The position numbers were made by a program, and so were the translations under genes. The notes beneath the pieces were generated by a model, which worked only from the letters and a program-made list of their open reading frames with translations, was not told where the DNA came from and did not search any database. Below are positions 16,860-25,690 of a DNA stretch of 64,000 bases, in pieces. The stretch spans positions 496,001 to 560,000 of the forward strand of contig NZ_JALPKR020000002.1 in assembly GCF_023195515.1 (NCBI RefSeq), given 5' to 3'. How positions within the stretch are numbered: the first letter of the stretch is position 1; each line of letters begins with the position of its first letter. The stretch comes from Variovorax sp. S12S4 (GTDB taxonomy: Bacteria; Pseudomonadota; Gammaproteobacteria; Burkholderiales; Burkholderiaceae_C).

Positions 16860-17603
16860 ATGAAGACCGTCCTGATCACCGGCTGCTCGTCTGGCTACGG
16901 CCTGGAAACCGCGCGCCACTTTCACGCGCAAGGCTGGCACGTCGTTGCGACCATGCGCACGCCGCGCGCCGAACTCCTGCCTGTGTCGGAACGCCTTCGC
17001 GTGCTGCCGCTTGACGTGACAAGGCCCGAGAGCATTGCCGCGGCGCTCGAAGCCGCCGGACCTATCGACGTGCTGGTCAACAACGCGGGGCTGGGGCTCT
17101 TCGGCGCGTTCGAGGCAACGCCGATGGCCACCGTGCGCGAGATATTCGAAACCAATACCTTCGGCATGATGGCGATGACCCAGGCCGTGCTGCCGCAGTT
17201 CCGGCTCAGGAAGTCCGGCGTGGTCATCAACGTCACATCCACGGTCACCCTCGCACCCATGCCGCTGGTGGCGGCCTACACCGCGAGCAAGACCGCCATC
17301 GAAGGCTTCACCGAGTCCCTGGTGTTCGAGCTCGCGCCTTTCAACATTCGCGCAAAGCTCGTCGAGCCCGGGTATGGCCCGGGCACGCAATTCACCGCCA
17401 ACGGAGCTGAACGCATGCAGGGCTTGATTCCCGAGGCCTATGCCCCGCTGGCGCACCGCGTGTTCGCGGAACTGGGCAACCCGGCGGCAATGACTACCGC
17501 GGCCGACGTGGCCGAGGCGGTGTGGCACGCCGCGAACGACCCCGCGCCGACGTTGCGGTATCCCGCCGGTGCGGACGCGATTGCACTCGCCGGCAGCAAA
17601 TAG
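16860..17603 (+). CDS. Short-chain dehydrogenase/reductase
   Basis: 247 residues, classical SDR length. TGCSSGYG (residues 7-14) binds the cofactor, NNAG is at 74-77, and the catalytic set is Ser127, Tyr140 and Lys144 (YTASK). The loop after MRTPRAEL suggests NADP preference through the Arg. The gene is divergent from the broken AraC regulator at 15866-16761, which would be its expected regulator. AAAGGAACCC precedes the ATG. Confidence 0.92.
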   Translation: MKTVLITGCSSGYGLETARHFHAQGWHVVATMRTPRAELLPVSERLRVLPLDVTRPESIAAALEAAGPIDVLVNNAGLGLFGAFEATPMATVREIFETNTFGMMAMTQAVLPQFRLRKSGVVINVTSTVTLAPMPLVAAYTASKTAIEGFTESLVFELAPFNIRAKLVEPGYGPGTQFTANGAERMQGLIPEAYAPLAHRVFAELGNPAAMTTAADVAEAVWHAANDPAPTLRYPAGADAIALAGSK

Positions 17604-17754
17604 GAAAGCCCGAGGCCCGCCGGCACCTGACCGCACAGCAGAAAGCCACGTCAGACTACAGCCGAGTAACGCCAGGCCTTCTAGCGTTCTGCTTTTTGCA
17701 GAGCTTCAGCATGGCTGATCCAATCCTGCCTGGCGCTGCATCGGAGCGCTTGCC

Positions 17755-18543
17755 TTGAACCTTTCTGATGATCCGGCAAAGCCCACGCCCTCGAGGCGCA
17801 AGCGCTGGCTCGGCACGGCGTTTTTGTGCGCCGTGCTCGCTGCACTTTTGCTGGGCGCGTGGGCGGTCGCTACCGGCAGGCTGCAGATTCCGGAGCGCTT
17901 CAATCCGTGGGCGCCGCTCGACGTTAGTGCGCCGCCCGACTGGCTGACCGGCTACAAGCTTTCGCGCGCCCGCAGCGAGCCTGCGCGCTGCCTGGCCGCG
18001 CTGGCGCAAACCGGCATGCAGTACGACCTGCTGCCCGACCGAACCACCGCCCCCGGCTGCGGCTTCAAGAACGCGGTGAGACTGCGCTCCGCCGGCGTGC
18101 GGCTCGGCACGGCGCCTTCGCTGAGTTGCCCCATGGCGCTGTCCTTCTTCATGTGGGAGAGGCACGCACTGCAACCCGCCGCCCTGCAGCACTTCGGCCA
18201 ACCGGTGGCGGCCATCGACCACCTGGGCAGCTACGCCTGCCGCAACGTGAACCGCGGCGAAGGCGCCGTGCCGGGTGCTTCGCGCAGCCGGCATGCGACA
18301 GCCGATGCGCTCGACGTTGCCGGCCTGACGCTTGCCAACGGCCGCCGCATCACGGTGCTGCAGGCATGGCCTCGCGGCGGCTCCGCCGACGCGGCAAGCA
18401 CCAGCGATCCGGCCGCGCTGCTGGTGCGCGATGCGCACCGCGGCGCCTGCCGGTTCTTCAACGGCGTACTCGGCCCCGACTACAACGCGGCGCACCGGGA
18501 CCATCTTCATCTGGAAACCGGCGGGTATGAGGTGTGCCGCTGA
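17755..18543 (+). CDS. Extensin-like C-terminal domain protein (M15-type fold), membrane-anchored
   Basis: 262 residues from a TTG that has GGAG 8 nt upstream; no in-frame ATG lies near. One membrane anchor at residues 18-40, then the extensin_C domain common in Proteobacteria: Cys79, Cys102, Cys125, Cys162, Cys232 and Cys261 are spaced as in that family, and SRHATADALDVAG (His180, Asp187) with HRDHLHLE (His250/His252) look like the zinc site of M15 DD-carboxypeptidase folds. It probably acts on the cell wall in the periplasm; activity of the family is not established. Confidence 0.87.
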   Translation: MNLSDDPAKPTPSRRKRWLGTAFLCAVLAALLLGAWAVATGRLQIPERFNPWAPLDVSAPPDWLTGYKLSRARSEPARCLAALAQTGMQYDLLPDRTTAPGCGFKNAVRLRSAGVRLGTAPSLSCPMALSFFMWERHALQPAALQHFGQPVAAIDHLGSYACRNVNRGEGAVPGASRSRHATADALDVAGLTLANGRRITVLQAWPRGGSADAASTSDPAALLVRDAHRGACRFFNGVLGPDYNAAHRDHLHLETGGYEVCR

Positions 18544-18750
18544 CAGCGGCTTCTCTCCCAACCCGCGTCATCGCAAAGACGTGTTTGATGCGCCTTGCTG
18601 AACAGGTGAGAACCTTGGAGCTACATCGCTCGCGCTTCCCCGAAAAGAGCTAGGCGGCCGCATGGGATTCACACACAATCCCGCCGGTGTCGGAGTTTGC
18701 GCACGGCAAACACCCACCGCTCCCATCGCAAAGCTACCCAAGGACCGCCA

Positions 18751-20319
18751 ATGCATTGCCCGATCCGCCGTTCCCTTGCCACAACCGCTGCGGCCCTGAG
18801 CCTGGCAACCCTGCTGGCCTCGTGCGGTGGTGGTGGTGGCGGCGGGGGTGGAGGCGGCGGAGTGGTCGGTGTTCCGGTGACACCGCCGCCCACCACGGCC
18901 CAGCTGCCCGAACGCGACGCGCTCATTGCCCGGGCCCGGGCGCTCGAACTGAACACACCTTATGTGCCACCGCCCGGCAACGTGCTCGAGCACCACACCT
19001 CCGGCTATGCCAAGACGATGTGTTCCGCCGTGTTCATTACGGGCATCGACCCCGACGTTGCCGCCGAGAGCCTCGGCTACTTCGTGGGCCCCTATGAGCA
19101 GCGCAAGAACGTGGGCAAGCCCGTGGTCGATCGCGTGAAGAAAGAGGTCCGCATCTCGATTCCCAACGGCCCGACGTTGGTCGCGCGCCACTTTGGCTCG
19201 CAGGGCTGCGTCACGCTGCCGGCGGGCAGCGACGGCGTTTTCTTCACGCCCGTCGAGGTGAAGAGCACCCTGCCCGACCCCGCGACCCAGCCCTGGCCGA
19301 TGGGCGACGTGCTGCCTGGCGACCCGCCGCCCGCGGAAGTCAACATGGCGAAGGTGAACGAGGCGGTCGAGGCGGCGTTCGGAGTGCCGGAGGCCTACAC
19401 GGCGGCTTTCGTGGTCACGCACAAGGGGCGCATCGTTGCGGAGCGCTACATGAACGGCATCGGCCCGACGACGCCGCTCGAATCATGGTCGATGGGCAAG
19501 AGCGTCGTTGCCACCATGATGGGCGTGCTCATCAAGCAGGGTGTGTACAAGCTCGACCAGCAGGCACCGATCCCCGAGTGGCAAGGGGCCGGCGACGGCC
19601 GCCAGCAGATCAAGATCTCGGACATCCTGCAGATGTCGAGCGGGCTGCGCATCAAGGCGCCCGACGACCCGGACTTTGACCCCAACGGCACCTACCCCGA
19701 TCACACCTACTACTACACCGGCCGCATCAACGCCTTCAACTATGCCGCCACCCGCCCGCAGCAATGGCCGCCCGGCGCGGTGGGCCGCTACCGCAACACC
19801 GACCCCGTGCTTGCCAACTACCTGGTGCGCCTTGCGGTGGAGAAGCGCGGCGAGGAGTACCTCTCGTTTCCGCAACGCGCGCTGTTCGACAAGATCGGCA
19901 TCCGCTCGATGGTCATCGAGACCGACCCCTACGGCAACTTTCTCACGCAAGGCTACGACTTCATGTCGGGACGCGACTGGGCCCGCCTGGGCAACCTCTA
20001 CCTGCAGGACGGCGTGTGGAACGGCGAGCGCATTCTTCCCGAAGGCTTCGTCAATTTCGTGAGCAGCGTTGCGCCGGCGTGGGCCGCGGACAAGCGCCCC
20101 ATCTACGGCGGCTTCTTCTGGATCAACGGCATGAGTTCATTGGCCGCGCCGACGTCGGCCTACTACATGCTTGGCGCGGGAGGCCAGTTCGTGCTGGTGA
20201 TTCCTTCGCACGATCTCGTCGTGGTGCGCATCGGGCATTCCAAGGGCCAGTGGTTCGCAACCTCGACGCTGAACAAGGCGCTTGCGCTGCTGACCGCCGC
20301 GGTGCCGCGCGTGCGCTGA
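18751..20319 (+). CDS. Lipoprotein serine hydrolase, beta-lactamase class C / PBP-like
   Basis: 522 residues from the ATG at 18751 (AAGGA upstream). The signal peptide ends in the lipobox LLASC (Cys25), directly followed by twelve glycines (26-37) as a flexible tether. The serine hydrolase domain covers about 200-520: nucleophile Ser247 with Lys250 in SMGK, YRN at 347-349 (YRNTDPV) as the second element, and a glycine-rich third element near YMLGAGGQF. Such proteins are esterases, amidases or DD-peptidases; a resistance role cannot be inferred. The N-terminal ~170 residues carry a separate Cys-containing domain I do not recognise. Confidence 0.88.
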   Translation: MHCPIRRSLATTAAALSLATLLASCGGGGGGGGGGGGVVGVPVTPPPTTAQLPERDALIARARALELNTPYVPPPGNVLEHHTSGYAKTMCSAVFITGIDPDVAAESLGYFVGPYEQRKNVGKPVVDRVKKEVRISIPNGPTLVARHFGSQGCVTLPAGSDGVFFTPVEVKSTLPDPATQPWPMGDVLPGDPPPAEVNMAKVNEAVEAAFGVPEAYTAAFVVTHKGRIVAERYMNGIGPTTPLESWSMGKSVVATMMGVLIKQGVYKLDQQAPIPEWQGAGDGRQQIKISDILQMSSGLRIKAPDDPDFDPNGTYPDHTYYYTGRINAFNYAATRPQQWPPGAVGRYRNTDPVLANYLVRLAVEKRGEEYLSFPQRALFDKIGIRSMVIETDPYGNFLTQGYDFMSGRDWARLGNLYLQDGVWNGERILPEGFVNFVSSVAPAWAADKRPIYGGFFWINGMSSLAAPTSAYYMLGAGGQFVLVIPSHDLVVVRIGHSKGQWFATSTLNKALALLTAAVPRVR

Positions 20320-20332
20320 CGCGGGCAAGCAA

Positions 20333-21128
20333 TCAGGACGTGGGCGCGCCCTTGCGCAAGGTGGGCAAGCCCACGCCGGCGGCATCGAAGCCGCCGTCCA
20401 CCGCGAGCACCTGGCCGTTGATGAAGCTGGCCTCGTCGCTGCACAGAAAGCCCACCGTGTTGGCCATCTCTTCCGTCGTGCCGTAGCGGCCCAGCGGGAT
20501 GGTGTCGTAGTAGTCGGAGCGGATTGCCACGGTGTGCACGAGCTTGGCCATTTCGGTTTCGACGGGCCCCGGCGCGATCACGTTCACGCGCACGCCGGCG
20601 TTGCCGAGTTCGACCGCATGCTGCTTGGTCAGGTGGATGAGCGCCGCCTTGCTGGTGCCATACGCCACGCGCAGCGGTGCTCGCGCGCAGGCCCGAAATG
20701 GAAGCGACATTGACCACCGCGCCACGCCCGCGCGCCACCATCAGCGCACCGAAAGCCTGCGTGCACAGAAAAGCGCCGTCGAGGTTGGTGCCGAGCACTG
20801 TGCGCCACTCTTCGAACGAAGTCTGGAGCACCGGCTTGAACACCGCCACGCCTGCGTTGTTGACCAGCGCATCGACATGGCCGAAGCGCTCGACGACGGC
20901 CTTGGCGGCGCTGGCGACCTGCAGCGGTTTCGAGACGTCGCAGTGCAAGCCGAGCACCCTCTCGGGTTGAGCCAGATCGGCCACCGCCTGATCGAGCGTG
21001 GAGGCATCGATGTCGAGCAGCGCGACGTTGTAGCCATGTGCCAGAAACCAGCGGCCGATGGCCAGGCCGATGCCGCGTGCACCTCCGGTGACGACAGCGA
21101 CGCGAGACGAAGCGGGGAGATCAGTCAT
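20333..21128 (-). pseudogene. Short-chain dehydrogenase (glucose-1-dehydrogenase-like), frameshifted
   Basis: The N-terminal frame runs VAVVTGGARGIGLAIG, NNAG and the catalytic serine region VNVASISGLRAST; the C-terminal frame resumes with LRVAYGTSKAALIHL (Tyr/Lys pair), IAPGPVETEM and GQVLAVDGGFDAAG. The two join near 20673-20678, where one extra base is present. Removing it gives a 264-residue SDR with every motif intact. There is no long homopolymer at this site, so this may be a genuine mutation or an ordinary base-calling error. Confidence 0.85.
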
Positions 21129-21185
21129 GGAAGTTTCTACGGTGAGCGGAGTGGTGCAGGCGGAATTGTGCGCCCCGCGGGCTAG

Positions 21186-21815
21186 TCAGCGACCGAACAC
21201 CAACAGCAGGTTGTTCGCGGGCATCGCCTGGCGTTCACGCAATGAGAGGCCCGCTGCGCGCGCTTCTGCCGCCACATCTTTCAGGCGGCGAATGCCCCAG
21301 CCGGAATTGCGTGAACGCAGGTCTTCATCGAAGGCGAGGTTGCTTGGTGCGGGCACGGCGTCTTCTTCGAAGTAAGGCCCGTAAGTGATCAACACCCCGC
21401 CGGGAAGCAGGTGCCGCGAGGCCCCGTGCATCAGCGCGACGCATGCGGCCCACGGTGCGATGTGCAGCATGTTGGCGCAGTAGATCGCGTCGAACTTCGT
21501 TTCTTCTTCGCCTTGGCCGAACGCAGCGCCTTGCGAGGGCCATTGCGGCGCCGTTACGTCGAGCAGGAGCGGCGGCCTGAGATTGGGCAGTGCGGCTTCT
21601 TCGACGCGCGCCTCAAGAGCGGGGAGCATGCGGGCGTCTGCGTCGGTAGGCTGCCATGTCCATCGGGGCATTGCCGCTGCAAACCAGGCGGCATGCTGGC
21701 CTGTGCCGGATGCGATTTCCAGCGCGGCGCCACGCTCGCCGAGGATGCGTGTCAATGCCTCGAGGATGGGCTGCTTGTTGCGGTCGGCAGCTGGGCTGTG
21801 GGGTAAATCAGGCAT
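21186..21815 (-). CDS. DUF938 family putative SAM-dependent methyltransferase
   Basis: 209 residues, the usual length for the family. Typical pieces are SPAADRNKQPILEAL at the N-terminus, LEIASGTGQHAAWFA as the SAM-binding loop, FDAIYCANMLHIAPW and LLPGGVLITYGPY, with RNSGWGIR further on. The Rossmann methyltransferase fold is predicted for DUF938, but no substrate is known. It lies 57 bp from the broken SDR gene on the same strand and may be unrelated. Confidence 0.9.
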   Translation of the reverse strand: MPDLPHSPAADRNKQPILEALTRILGERGAALEIASGTGQHAAWFAAAMPRWTWQPTDADARMLPALEARVEEAALPNLRPPLLLDVTAPQWPSQGAAFGQGEEETKFDAIYCANMLHIAPWAACVALMHGASRHLLPGGVLITYGPYFEEDAVPAPSNLAFDEDLRSRNSGWGIRRLKDVAAEARAAGLSLRERQAMPANNLLLVFGR

Positions 21816-21985
21816 TCTGGAATCGGCGCGGATGGAATGAACTGGAGGGTATCAGGACGAGGCCCGCTCGACGATGTGAGCGGATCGGCACTGAATTTGA
21901 GCGACTTTGAGCTATGAGCGCCCTCAATGCGTGCCTAAACTCGCTTCCTTGTCAAATTGTCCAAAAAGCAGAAAAGGAGATACCA

Positions 21986-22384
21986 ATGTTCAATCACATC
22001 ATGATCGGCAGCAACGACATCGAGCGCTCTGAACGCTTCTACGATGCGGTTCTTCGCGTGATCGGCGCAGAGAACGGGCCTGTCCGCAACGTTGCGGCGA
22101 CGGGTCATGTTCGCCTGTTCTACCGGCACGACGGAAGTACGCTGGGGATCAGCGAGCCCATCGACAACCAGCCTGCCACGTGTGCGAACGGAGGCACCAT
22201 CGCGTTCAAATGCGCGAGCCCCGAGCTGGTGAAAGAGTTTCACGACACGGCGGTGGCGCATGGCGGCGTATCGATCGAAGATCCGCCGGGTTTGCGTGAC
22301 GAGGCGTTGGGCCGCTATTACCTCGCCTACGTGCGCGACCCCGATGGCAACAAGCTGTGTGCCATTCACCGGGTGCGTTCCTAG
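21986..22384 (+). CDS. VOC-family protein
   Basis: 132 residues from the ATG at 21986, which has a strong AGGAGAT ribosome-binding site. The layout is FNHIMIGSNDIERSERFYDAV, then FYRHDGSTLGISEP, and YYLAYVRDPDGNKLCAIHR at the end, as in lactoylglutathione-lyase-like members. The metal-ligand position after DPDGN reads Cys-Ala rather than Glu, so enzymatic activity is doubtful. An AraC gene follows 18 bp downstream. Confidence 0.87.
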   Translation: MFNHIMIGSNDIERSERFYDAVLRVIGAENGPVRNVAATGHVRLFYRHDGSTLGISEPIDNQPATCANGGTIAFKCASPELVKEFHDTAVAHGGVSIEDPPGLRDEALGRYYLAYVRDPDGNKLCAIHRVRS

Positions 22385-22402
22385 CCTTCATCACCGCTGG
22401 TC

Positions 22403-23230
22403 GTGACGAAGCACGTCTCGGTAAGGTCCCTGGTCTCGCGCCCGGAGATCGGCACGACGGCCAATGTCGTTCAGCACAGCACGCTCCGAATCAGCCAGCT
22501 GGCGCTCGACAGCCCTGCCCTCATACTGCTGCGGCACGGCAAGAAGACGCTCCAGTCCGGCCAGCGCCGCTGGAGCCTGCAAGGCGGCGAAGCCATTGTG
22601 CTGGCCGGCGGCCAGACCTTCGACGTGTTCAACCAGCTGTCGGCACAAGGTCTTTTCGAAGCACGCTGGCTCCTTTGGGACAAGGCGATCATCGAAGGTT
22701 TCGAGCAGGGTTGCCATGAAGCGCGGCCCCTGCGCCAGGCGGCCGTGCTCCGGGGCGCCGGGCGAGAGTTCCACGATTCCGTCGACCGCGCCATCGAAGC
22801 GGTGTCCTCCAACGCTTCCCAGGTTCCCGCCGAGATTGCAAGGCACCGGATGGCGGAGGTGTTGGTGTGGCTGTCCTTGTTCGACATCGCGCTCGCGGCC
22901 CCGCAAGGCGCAACAACGATGGTGGCAAGGCTGCGCAGCTTGTTCGCCGGCTCGCTTTCAGAGCCGTGGACGATGGCCTCGGTGGCCGCTCGGCTTGCCA
23001 TGAGCGAAGCAACGCTCAGGCGAAGACTGAGTGCGGAGGGAGCGACCTTCGCGTCGGTATTGACCGATGCACGCATGTCGTTCGCCATGACGTTGCTCCA
23101 ATCGACCGACCATGCGGTCACCCGAATCGCATCGAGCGTCGGCTACGATTCGGCGTCGCGATTTTCGGTAAGGTTCCGCGCACGGTTTGGATTTGCCCCG
23201 ACGGCGGTTCGCGGCCATCGCAGGACCTGA
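22403..23230 (+). CDS. AraC-family transcriptional regulator
   Basis: 275 residues from a GTG at 22403. The N-terminal half is a cupin-like sensor (LRHGKKTLQSGQRRWSLQGGEAIVLAGG); the C-terminal part has the AraC HTH pair (VAARLAMSEATLRRRLSAEG and RIASSVGYDSASRFSVRFRA, then FGFAPTAVR). This arrangement resembles the VirF/Rns-like and GadX-like sub-group. It follows the VOC gene closely and may be co-transcribed. It converges on the LuxR gene. Confidence 0.85.
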   Translation: MTKHVSVRSLVSRPEIGTTANVVQHSTLRISQLALDSPALILLRHGKKTLQSGQRRWSLQGGEAIVLAGGQTFDVFNQLSAQGLFEARWLLWDKAIIEGFEQGCHEARPLRQAAVLRGAGREFHDSVDRAIEAVSSNASQVPAEIARHRMAEVLVWLSLFDIALAAPQGATTMVARLRSLFAGSLSEPWTMASVAARLAMSEATLRRRLSAEGATFASVLTDARMSFAMTLLQSTDHAVTRIASSVGYDSASRFSVRFRARFGFAPTAVRGHRRT

Positions 23231-23251
23231 ACGCGAACAACAAGCACGCGG

Positions 23252-24049
23252 TCAAACCCCGGCTTTGCCTGCCCCGCGCTCCGGCAGCATGAGCGCGAAC
23301 AGCTCGCTGCGAAAGTGGATTCCGAGCCTGTTGAAAGCCCGGTTGCGATAGGTCTTGACCGTTGGCAGCGCCAGGCCCATATCTGATGCGATGCCCTCCT
23401 GGGTCATGCCGCGCAGCAGCCGAAGGCACACGTTCAACTCCTGCGTCGTGAGGGCCGGACAACGGGCCAGCAGCCGCGCCCTGAGTTCGTCGGCCACGTC
23501 GACGCGTGTCAGGGCGATGTGCTTTCGGGCCAGGGCCATGAGCAGGCGCCCGGCAATGCCGAAGTCGGCCAGCTGCGCATCGCTGAGCGGACGCTGATGG
23601 GTATGCCGATAGAAGTTGACTGCAAACAGCGCATCGTCGCACGCCGCAGGCTCCTCCTCGACCACGGACACGCGTTCCACCACGCCATGGGCTTCATACA
23701 CCTTGGCACGATGTTCGGCGGGCACTTCCGGCGCGGTGATATGGCACACGCGCAGTTGCGGCGCACTCGTTTCGCGCAAGGTGCGGTCGCTTCGGATGGG
23801 GCCCGAGAGGTAGGCGCGCCAACAGTCCCGCGTGGTGTCGGGCATGCCCCGGCTGCCGCTCAGAAAGATCGCCGGCCGCGAGCCGGTGCGGTAGACCGAG
23901 AACGAGCCCACCGGCAATGCCGAGGCCATGGCCTCCAGAAGGCAGGCCCCGAACCCCGGTTCGCCCACCGCGGGCACCACCATCGGCAGGCGCTGCAGCA
24001 GCGGCGCTCCGACAGGTTCGGCGGACAAATCAGGAATCCAGGTGCGCAT
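23252..24049 (-). CDS. LuxR-type transcriptional regulator
   Basis: 265 residues. The C-terminal ~65 residues form the LuxR HTH (LTTQELNVCLRLLRGMTQEG, then SDMGLALPTVKTYRNRAFNRLGI). The N-terminal ~180 residues are not a receiver domain (no phosphorylation-site Asp pocket) and do not look like the autoinducer-binding domain; the sensor is unknown. It is divergent from the DUF3237-Bug pair, with 71 bp between starts, and is the likely regulator of it. Confidence 0.87.
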   Translation of the reverse strand: MRTWIPDLSAEPVGAPLLQRLPMVVPAVGEPGFGACLLEAMASALPVGSFSVYRTGSRPAIFLSGSRGMPDTTRDCWRAYLSGPIRSDRTLRETSAPQLRVCHITAPEVPAEHRAKVYEAHGVVERVSVVEEEPAACDDALFAVNFYRHTHQRPLSDAQLADFGIAGRLLMALARKHIALTRVDVADELRARLLARCPALTTQELNVCLRLLRGMTQEGIASDMGLALPTVKTYRNRAFNRLGIHFRSELFALMLPERGAGKAGV

Positions 24050-24120
24050 GGGGCAATACGGGGAATCCCGTCATCTTCCAGGATGACAGCGCTGCCCGGC
24101 CACCGGACTTACGCTAGGGC

Positions 24121-24609
24121 ATGGCTCCCATCCCTCAGCAAGACGATCCGCTTGCCGCGCCGCGGCTCACCTGGTTTGCCGACATATCCGTCGACGTCGG
24201 CGAGCCGATGGTGCTCAGCGAGGGCGCCCAGGGGCTGCGCCGCGTGGTGCCCATTCTGGGTGGCCATGCCAAGGGTGAGGGCTGGACCGGACGCGTGCTG
24301 CCAGGCGGCGCCGATTTTCAGCGCATCGCGAGCGACACGGTCTCGGAACTGGACGCGCGCTACGGCCTGGAGACGGATGCGGGCGACCGCATCTACGTGC
24401 GCAACCGCGCGATGCGCACGGCACCGGCCGAGGTGATGGCGCAACTGCTGCGTGGCGACCCTGTCGACCCGGCGCAGGTCTATTTCCGTTGTGCGCCCTC
24501 GTTCGAAACGCGCAGCGAGTCGCTGCGCTGGATCACCGAGCGGATGTTCGTCGGGGTCGGCGTGCGCCACCCGGCCCAGGTCGTCATGCGCTTTTTCGTG
24601 CTGCAGTAA
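24121..24609 (+). CDS. DUF3237 family protein
   Basis: 162 residues. The family hallmarks are present: PRLTWFADISVDVGEP near the N-terminus, VVPILGGHAKG, GRVLPGGADFQRI, YGLETDAGDRIYVRNRAMR, and a C-terminal FVGVGVRHPAQVVMRFFVLQ. DUF3237 proteins form a beta-barrel-like fold and are often beside catabolic genes; no activity is established. A Bug receptor gene follows 49 bp downstream in the same direction. Confidence 0.88.
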   Translation: MAPIPQQDDPLAAPRLTWFADISVDVGEPMVLSEGAQGLRRVVPILGGHAKGEGWTGRVLPGGADFQRIASDTVSELDARYGLETDAGDRIYVRNRAMRTAPAEVMAQLLRGDPVDPAQVYFRCAPSFETRSESLRWITERMFVGVGVRHPAQVVMRFFVLQ

Positions 24610-24658
24610 TCCCACGCGCCGACCCGCCTCCCTATTTCAACACCGACAGGAGACCTGA

Positions 24659-25672
24659 ATGACCACCGCCCTTTCCACGGGCGCGCGCCGCCGCGCGCTC
24701 ATCGCCGCCACCACGCTGATCGGGCTCGCAGGCATGTCGTGGGCGTCGCAGGCGCTCGCCCAGACAGCCGCTTATCCCCAGCGGCCGGTGCGCCTTGTCG
24801 TCGGCTTTCCGGCCGGCAGCGGTCCGGACATCGTGGCGCGGCTGCTGGCCCAGAAGCTGTCCGAGGGATGGGGAAATCTCGGCGTCATCGTCGACAACAA
24901 GCCGGGCGCCGGCGGGCTGATCGCCGCTTCTGAGGTGGCGCGTGCGCAGCCCGACGGCTACACGCTCATGCTCGGAGAAACCGGCCAGCTGGCCATTGCG
25001 CCCAGCAGCTACAGCAAGCTCTCCTACGACCCGAAGAAAGACTTCGTGCCCGTGAGCCAGGTGGTCACCTCCAACTTCATGCTGGTGGTCAACCCTGCCA
25101 AGGTGCCGGCGCGTGACGTGAAGCAGTTCGTGGAATGGAGCCGCGGGCAGAAGGGACTGTTCATGGGCACATTCGGCGCAGGCACGCCGGGCCACTTCGG
25201 CGCGTTTCTCTTCGGCGACGCCATCGGCATCAAGCCGGAGCCGGTGCACTACAAGACCACGGGCGATGCGCTGGGCGGCCTGTTCAGCGGCGATGTGTCG
25301 GGTGCCTTCGCGAGCGTGGGCCTGTCGGCAGCCAACGTGAAGGCCGGCAAGCTGATCGCGCTGGCCTCCAGCGGCGATACACGCAGCGCCAGCCTGCCCG
25401 ACGTTCCGACCTTCCGCGAGCAAGGTTTTCCGCAGCTGGCTTTCAACTCGTGGTTCGGCGTCGTCGCGCCGGCCAGGACGCCGCCAGAGATCGTCGCCCG
25501 GCTGGAGACGGACATCCGCAAAGCCGTGCAGTCGGCCGAAGGCAAGGCGAAACTGGAGGATGCGGGCTTCAGCGTCACGGGCACCACGTCGCAGGAGTTC
25601 GCCCGCGTGATCGCGGCGGACACGGCAAGCTGGGGCAAGGTGGTCGCCGCGACAGGCTTCAAGGCGGATTGA
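24659..25672 (+). CDS. Bug-family (TctC) extracytoplasmic solute receptor
   Basis: 337 residues with a signal peptide cleaved near AQA/LAQ (residues ~35). The mature part shows the Bug pattern: YPQRPVRLVVGFPAGSGPD, VIVDNKPGAGGLIAA, PDGYTLMLGE, DFVPVSQV, and a C-terminal SFNSW-like region (FNSWFGVVAPARTPPEIV). Bug receptors feed tripartite tricarboxylate transporters or act as sensors; no TctAB partner is nearby, so this is an orphan. GGAGACC precedes the ATG. Ligand unknown; the DUF3237 gene upstream is the only clue. Confidence 0.93.
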   Translation: MTTALSTGARRRALIAATTLIGLAGMSWASQALAQTAAYPQRPVRLVVGFPAGSGPDIVARLLAQKLSEGWGNLGVIVDNKPGAGGLIAASEVARAQPDGYTLMLGETGQLAIAPSSYSKLSYDPKKDFVPVSQVVTSNFMLVVNPAKVPARDVKQFVEWSRGQKGLFMGTFGAGTPGHFGAFLFGDAIGIKPEPVHYKTTGDALGGLFSGDVSGAFASVGLSAANVKAGKLIALASSGDTRSASLPDVPTFREQGFPQLAFNSWFGVVAPARTPPEIVARLETDIRKAVQSAEGKAKLEDAGFSVTGTTSQEFARVIAADTASWGKVVAATGFKAD

Positions 25673-25690
25673 GCCCGGAGGAGGCTCGCA

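Noticed and set aside
17711..17758. A 15-codon frame ending at the TTG start of the extensin-like gene (TTGA overlap)
   Set aside because: It could be a leader peptide, but there is no ribosome-binding site before it and the length gives no statistical support.
18823..18861. The GGT/GGC run as a CRISPR or minisatellite array
   Set aside because: It is a codon repeat inside the lipoprotein gene encoding glycine; no spacers, and no CRISPR-like array was found anywhere in the window.
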